Source of the DNA: Aggregatibacter kilianii
GTDB taxonomy: Bacteria > Pseudomonadota > Gammaproteobacteria > Enterobacterales > Pasteurellaceae
Direction: 5' to 3'
Assembly: GCF_003130255.1 (NCBI RefSeq)
Contig: NZ_NRCN01000001.1
Location: forward strand, 372,001-436,000
DNA: 64,000 nt
Positions 60,059 through 64,000 of the stretch are shown in pieces. Position 1 is the first letter of the stretch. Every line of letters begins with the position of its first letter. The notes below the pieces were generated by a model. It saw nothing but the letters and a program-made list of their open reading frames with translations. It did no database searches and was not told the DNA's origin. The translations under genes and the position numbers were made by a program.

Positions 60059-61066
60059 TTATTGATCTTTAAAATCACGCATTAACTGCTCGGCTTTTTT
60101 AACCATTTCTTTGGAACCAATGAATAAAGGCACCCTTTGGTGTAAAGCTGTTGGTTGGATATCTAAGATCCTATTATAGCCGTCACTTGCCACACCACCC
60201 GCTTGTTCCGCCAAGAACGCCATCGGATTGCCTTCATACAACAAACGTAATTTACCATCAGGGTAGTTAGTGGCACTTGGATAAATGTAAATACCACCTT
60301 TTAACATGTTGCGGTGGAAATCGGATACCAAGGATCCGATGTAACGGGATGTATATGGGCGTTGGGTTTCCTTGTCTTCCTCTTGACAGTATTTCAAATA
60401 TTTTTTTACACCCATTGGGAATTTGAGATATTGCCCTTCATTAATGGAATAAATTTTGCCTGTTTGTGGGATTTTGATGTTTTCATGAGAAAGACAGAAC
60501 ACACCAAGAGAAGGATCGTAAGTGAAACCGTTAACACCATGGCCGGTAGTGTAAACTAACATAGTGGAAGAACCATACACGATATAACCTGCCGCAACCT
60601 GACGATTGCCCGGCTGCATGAAGTCTTCCAGTGTTACCGGTGTACCAATAGGTGATACACGACGATAAATGGAGAAAATTGTTCCCACTGCAACGTTTAC
60701 ATCAATATTTGATGAACCATCTAATGGATCAGTTAAAATCACATATTTGGCATTACGACCACGTTCCGTATCAAATGCAATGAAATTTTCTTCTTCTTCA
60801 GAAGCGAACCCGGCGACTTCTTCACGACTCATAAGTGCTTGTTTCATCGTGTTATGGGCGAATAAATCCAACTTCATCTGCGCCTCGCCCTGCACGTTCT
60901 CCACTCCGCTGTTACCGATAATATTATTGGTCAGCCCCGCTTTATTAATATCACGATGGATCACTTTTGCCACTAATCGAATAGAAGATAAGATGCCGCT
61001 CAACTCACCTTTAGCATTGGGATATTCAGCTTGTCGTTCTACAATAAATTCGCCTAACGTTTTCAT
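60059..61066 (-). CDS. fbp: Fructose-1,6-bisphosphatase class 1
   Basis: Fbp makes fructose-6-phosphate in gluconeogenesis. The 335 residues (E. coli 332) include the metal-binding block [28 protein letters not shown] and the C-terminal substrate block [21 protein letters not shown]. It is monocistronic, divergent from mpl, with AAGGAA before the start. Confidence 0.96.
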   Translation of the reverse strand: MKTLGEFIVERQAEYPNAKGELSGILSSIRLVAKVIHRDINKAGLTNNIIGNSGVENVQGEAQMKLDLFAHNTMKQALMSREEVAGFASEEEENFIAFDTERGRNAKYVILTDPLDGSSNIDVNVAVGTIFSIYRRVSPIGTPVTLEDFMQPGNRQVAAGYIVYGSSTMLVYTTGHGVNGFTYDPSLGVFCLSHENIKIPQTGKIYSINEGQYLKFPMGVKKYLKYCQEEDKETQRPYTSRYIGSLVSDFHRNMLKGGIYIYPSATNYPDGKLRLLYEGNPMAFLAEQAGGVASDGYNRILDIQPTALHQRVPLFIGSKEMVKKAEQLMRDFKDQ

Positions 61067-61224
61067 GTTTTATTCCTTGTTTGATTAATGAATTTACTCA
61101 ATTCCGAACATACTTTATTATAACAGCTTAGATTCTAGCTGATAGAAAAGATTCCTATTTCTGTGATTCACAACACATTTTTTCATATCAAGCGGCAAAT
61201 AATGCAATATTAAAAGGATTCAAG

Positions 61225-62598
61225 ATGATAACTAAACACATTCATATTTTAGGTATTTGTGGCACATTCATGGGCGGTATAGCAATGATTGCAAAACAAA
61301 TGGGCTATCATGTAACGGGCTCTGACACAAATGTTTACCCACCAATGAGCACCTTCCTCGCAGAAAATCACATCGAAATCATACCGCACTTTGAGCCGAG
61401 CCAACTGCAACCTGCACCTGATATGATCATTGTGGGCAATGCTATGAAACGCGGTAATCCTTGCATTGAATATATGCTGGCAAATAACATTCCTTACACC
61501 TCCGGCCCACAATGGTTACATGATCATTTATTGCGTGATCGCTGGGTCTTGGCAGTGTCCGGCACACACGGTAAAACCACCACTACCGGTATGCTCACTT
61601 GGATTTTAGAACAAAATGATTTAGAACCGGGTTTCTTAATCGGCGGTATCGCAGGGAATTTCGGCATTTCTGCACGTTTAGGAAAAAGTCCCTATTTCGT
61701 CATTGAAGCGGATGAATATGACACCGCGTTTTTCGATAAACGTTCAAAATTCGTACATTACAACCCGCGCACGTTGATTATTAATAACATTGGTTTCGAT
61801 CACGCAGATATTTTTGAGGATTTAAAAGCCATTCAGCGCCAATTCCATCATATGATTCGCACGATTCCAAATAATGGCCGCATTTTGTCTTTTGCCGGTG
61901 AACAAAGCGTGGAACAAACCCTCGCCATGGGCTGTTGGTCAGAATGCCAATATGTAGGCAAAGATCAGGAATGGTATGCTGAACGCATTACCCATGATTG
62001 CACAGAATTTGCGGTGTTCCACAAAGGTGAAAAAGTCGCTGAAGTACACTGGAATATTGTGGGCGAACACAATATGCGTAACGGTTTAATGGCCATTGCC
62101 GCAGCCCATCATGCAGGCGTGAGCATTCAAAAAGCCTGCGAGGCCTTGGGAACATTTATCAATGCCAAACGTCGTTTGGAAGTCAAAGGCAACATACATG
62201 ACATTACCGTTTACGATGATTTTGCCCATCACCCTACAGAAATACGCGCAACATTGACCGCACTTCGCGACAAAGTCAGTGCCAATGCCCGCATTTTAGC
62301 GGTGCTGGAACCTCGTTCTAACACGATGAAAATGGGAGTACATAAAGATGAAATCGCTCCGGCATTGGAAAAAGCCGATGTGGTATTTTTGTTCCAGCCG
62401 GAAACTATTCCATGGAAAGTAGCAGACATTGCAGACGCACTAACACAACCTGCTGCACATAGTGATGAATTGGCGGCATTGGTCAATATGATCGCAACCG
62501 AAGCGAAACCAACCGACCATATTTTGGTAATGTCCAACGGTAGCTTTGGCGGTATTCATCAGAAAATTTTAGACGCGTTGCGAAAGAAAAGCATTTAA
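61225..62598 (+). CDS. mpl: UDP-N-acetylmuramate:L-alanyl-gamma-D-glutamyl-meso-diaminopimelate ligase
   Basis: Mpl recycles cell-wall tripeptide by joining it to UDP-MurNAc in the cytoplasm. Its 457 residues equal E. coli Mpl. The Mur-ligase ATP loop is SGTHGKTTTTGM, with EADEYDTAFFDKRSKFVHY and DDFAHHPTEIRATL further on. The N-terminus ILGICGTFMGG is typical of Mpl rather than MurC. Confidence 0.95.
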   Translation: MITKHIHILGICGTFMGGIAMIAKQMGYHVTGSDTNVYPPMSTFLAENHIEIIPHFEPSQLQPAPDMIIVGNAMKRGNPCIEYMLANNIPYTSGPQWLHDHLLRDRWVLAVSGTHGKTTTTGMLTWILEQNDLEPGFLIGGIAGNFGISARLGKSPYFVIEADEYDTAFFDKRSKFVHYNPRTLIINNIGFDHADIFEDLKAIQRQFHHMIRTIPNNGRILSFAGEQSVEQTLAMGCWSECQYVGKDQEWYAERITHDCTEFAVFHKGEKVAEVHWNIVGEHNMRNGLMAIAAAHHAGVSIQKACEALGTFINAKRRLEVKGNIHDITVYDDFAHHPTEIRATLTALRDKVSANARILAVLEPRSNTMKMGVHKDEIAPALEKADVVFLFQPETIPWKVADIADALTQPAAHSDELAALVNMIATEAKPTDHILVMSNGSFGGIHQKILDALRKKSI

Positions 62599-62609
62599 TA
62601 GATAAGAAA

Positions 62610-62638
62610 AAAGGCATTCGTTTATAACGAATGCCTTT
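62610..62638. terminator. Bidirectional terminator between mpl and tRNA-fMet
   Basis: AAAGGCATTCGT/ACGAATGCCTTT with a 5-nt loop, A-rich to the left and T-rich to the right, ends mpl and the convergent tRNA. Confidence 0.85.
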
Positions 62639-62647
62639 CTTAAAATT

Positions 62648-62724
<77 letters not shown>

Positions 62725-62737
62725 TTCGAGGGCGCCT

Positions 62738-62765
62738 AATATACCCGTTTGAAAATCAATTGCAA
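62738..62765 (-). promoter_or_regulatory. Promoter of the second tRNA-fMet
   Basis: TTGCAA (62760-62765) and TATATT (62738-62743) on the minus strand are 16 bp apart, with the GC-rich discriminator AGGCGCC. Confidence 0.65.
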
Positions 62766-62972
62766 GTTTAAGTGTAAAAATTTTGTTTATTCGTTGTAAA
62801 AATAAACGATACGTTGTTTTTTTAAACATAAAACCCATAATACTTAACACAAAAAACACCATTATTTATGACCGCACTTGATGCCAACGAGCATGAATTT
62901 CATATTCATCCACAGTAAATTGGTGTAAAATTCGCCTTTCTTTGTTTTATCCACTCTTTCTTAGGACGTTGT

Positions 62973-64000
62973 ATGCTACTGAATCGAACCTCCCTTTATA
63001 AATTTCTGACCCTTTCCGCCATGGCGGTTTTAACAGCTTGTTCTTCGAACACCAATAAAAATACCGTAACGCCAAGTAGCAGTCCGAACGCAACCGATGC
63101 CGATCCGCAAAAATTCGGTGCGGTGTATAACGGACGCAATTATCAACAGGCTATTTTTACCCCGGTAACTCGCGTCGAGAACCAAAGTGCGGTCATAAAT
63201 CAAGGTGATTTTTTAACACAACTTTCTAATGTGAACACTTACTCCAGTAAACTCAGTAGCAATTTTGCGCCCACTTATGAAAAAATTACAGCGTGGGTAT
63301 TAGCCGGAGCGAATGTAGGCGAGCTTGCCAATTTCGGCATTAATCCGCAAGTAATGAAAGGTTTTGACGGCTATCAAAACGTGTTAATGACTGGTTACTA
63401 TTCACCGGTCATTCATGCCCGCCGCACACCACAAGGTCAATATAACCAACCTATTTATGCCTTACCGGCCCAAAAACGTTTCTCTCGTGCAGAAATTTAC
63501 GCAGGCGCATTGAAAGGTAAAGGCTTGGAACTGGCTTACAGCGACTCCATGATTGATAACTTCTTATTGGGCGTGCAAGGGAGCGGTTATGTGGATTTTG
63601 GTGAAGGCAATTTAAACTATTTCGCCTATGCCGGCCAAAACGGTTATAAATATCAATCGGTAGGCCGTTTGTTGGTAGAAGACGGTGAAATTCCAAAAGA
63701 GAAAATGTCTATTCAGGCTATTCGAGAATGGGTCAAAGCGAATCCATCCCGCGCCCAAGGCCTATTAGAACGTAACCCATCTTATGTTTTCTTTAAAAAT
63801 GATCCTTACGGCAAAGTGAAAGGCGCCGCCGGCGTACCGTTGGTGCCAATGGCTTCCGTAGCATCGGATCGCAGTGTCATTCCGATGGGCAGCGTATTAT
63901 TGGTAGAAGTGCCACAAATTGATAATGAGGGCAATTGGACAAAACAACATCAGCTACATTTGATGGTAGCATTAGATGTGGGGGGCGCCGTGAACGGACA
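62973..64000 (+). CDS. mltA: Membrane-bound lytic murein transglycosylase A, partial (runs off window end)
   Basis: MltA cleaves the MurNAc-GlcNAc bond of peptidoglycan, leaving anhydro-MurNAc. The start at 62973 follows TAGGA. A lipoprotein signal ends in lipobox LTAC (Cys about residue 23). The 3D and MltA barrel domains are visible up to residue 342: MTGYYSPVIHARR, QGSGYVDFGEG, NPSYVFFK and the 3D-domain segment MVALDVGGAVNG. The C-terminus, with the last catalytic residues, is outside the window. Confidence 0.93.
   Translation, partial: MLLNRTSLYKFLTLSAMAVLTACSSNTNKNTVTPSSSPNATDADPQKFGAVYNGRNYQQAIFTPVTRVENQSAVINQGDFLTQLSNVNTYSSKLSSNFAPTYEKITAWVLAGANVGELANFGINPQVMKGFDGYQNVLMTGYYSPVIHARRTPQGQYNQPIYALPAQKRFSRAEIYAGALKGKGLELAYSDSMIDNFLLGVQGSGYVDFGEGNLNYFAYAGQNGYKYQSVGRLLVEDGEIPKEKMSIQAIREWVKANPSRAQGLLERNPSYVFFKNDPYGKVKGAAGVPLVPMASVASDRSVIPMGSVLLVEVPQIDNEGNWTKQHQLHLMVALDVGGAVNG

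Overview
The window looks like a chromosomal segment of a Pasteurellaceae bacterium. The Haemophilus-type DNA uptake signal core AAGTGCGGT (or its complement ACCGCACTT) occurs dozens of times, inside genes and as inverted pairs that serve as transcription terminators. Gene content and protein sequences resemble Haemophilus and Aggregatibacter. A complete lacY-lacZ pair, a sucrose-6-phosphate hydrolase/fructokinase pair and a YadA-like adhesin make a lactose-positive Aggregatibacter such as A. aphrophilus my best guess; the species is inference. No prophage, transposase or CRISPR array was seen.

Layout: 1-4.9 kb, a lac locus (partial divergent LacI-type repressor, lacY, lacZ) with three operator palindromes and two CRP sites. 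5-9.1 kb, a four-gene ABC importer (minus strand) with its own promoter and CRP-like site. 9.2-14.5 kb, selD (a UGA-containing selenoprotein gene), pntAB and sfsA. 14.5-20 kb, a candidate Fur-controlled small RNA, tyrS, a histidine-phosphatase-like gene, fructokinase, scrB and a phosphatase lipoprotein. 19.7-26 kb, the tRNA-fMet/rimP-nusA-infB-rbfA-truB translation operon. 26-36.7 kb, ycgL, an orphan minC, a repeat-rich lipoprotein, sixA, glmM, folP, an EamA exporter with a divergent Lrp-type regulator, dinB, sstT, a LexA-controlled UmuD-like protein and an NlpC/P60 lipoprotein. 36.9-46.8 kb, kdsA, prmC, prfA, a SlyB-like lipoprotein, yecM, argS, a candidate CRP-controlled small RNA, ydgA and dnaK. 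47-57.7 kb, two genes separating dnaK from dnaJ, a P2-like porin, metC, pgsA, tRNA-Gly and tRNA-Leu, lysC, proA and a membrane protein. 57.8-64 kb, a frameshifted trimeric autotransporter, fbp, mpl, a second tRNA-fMet and a partial mltA.

Catabolite control is a recurring theme. Canonical or near-canonical CRP sites lie at lac, the ABC importer, the porin and the candidate small RNA at about 43 kb. At all four, a suitable sigma-70 promoter lies about 60 or 70 bp downstream of the site centre. The most novel signals are the two promoter-to-terminator small RNA units (Fur-type at about 14.6 kb, CRP-type at about 43.0 kb), the UmuD-like protein that lacks both catalytic residues but has a perfect LexA box, the orphan MinC with a degenerate MinD-binding motif, and a tight cluster of four hairpins before sfsA.
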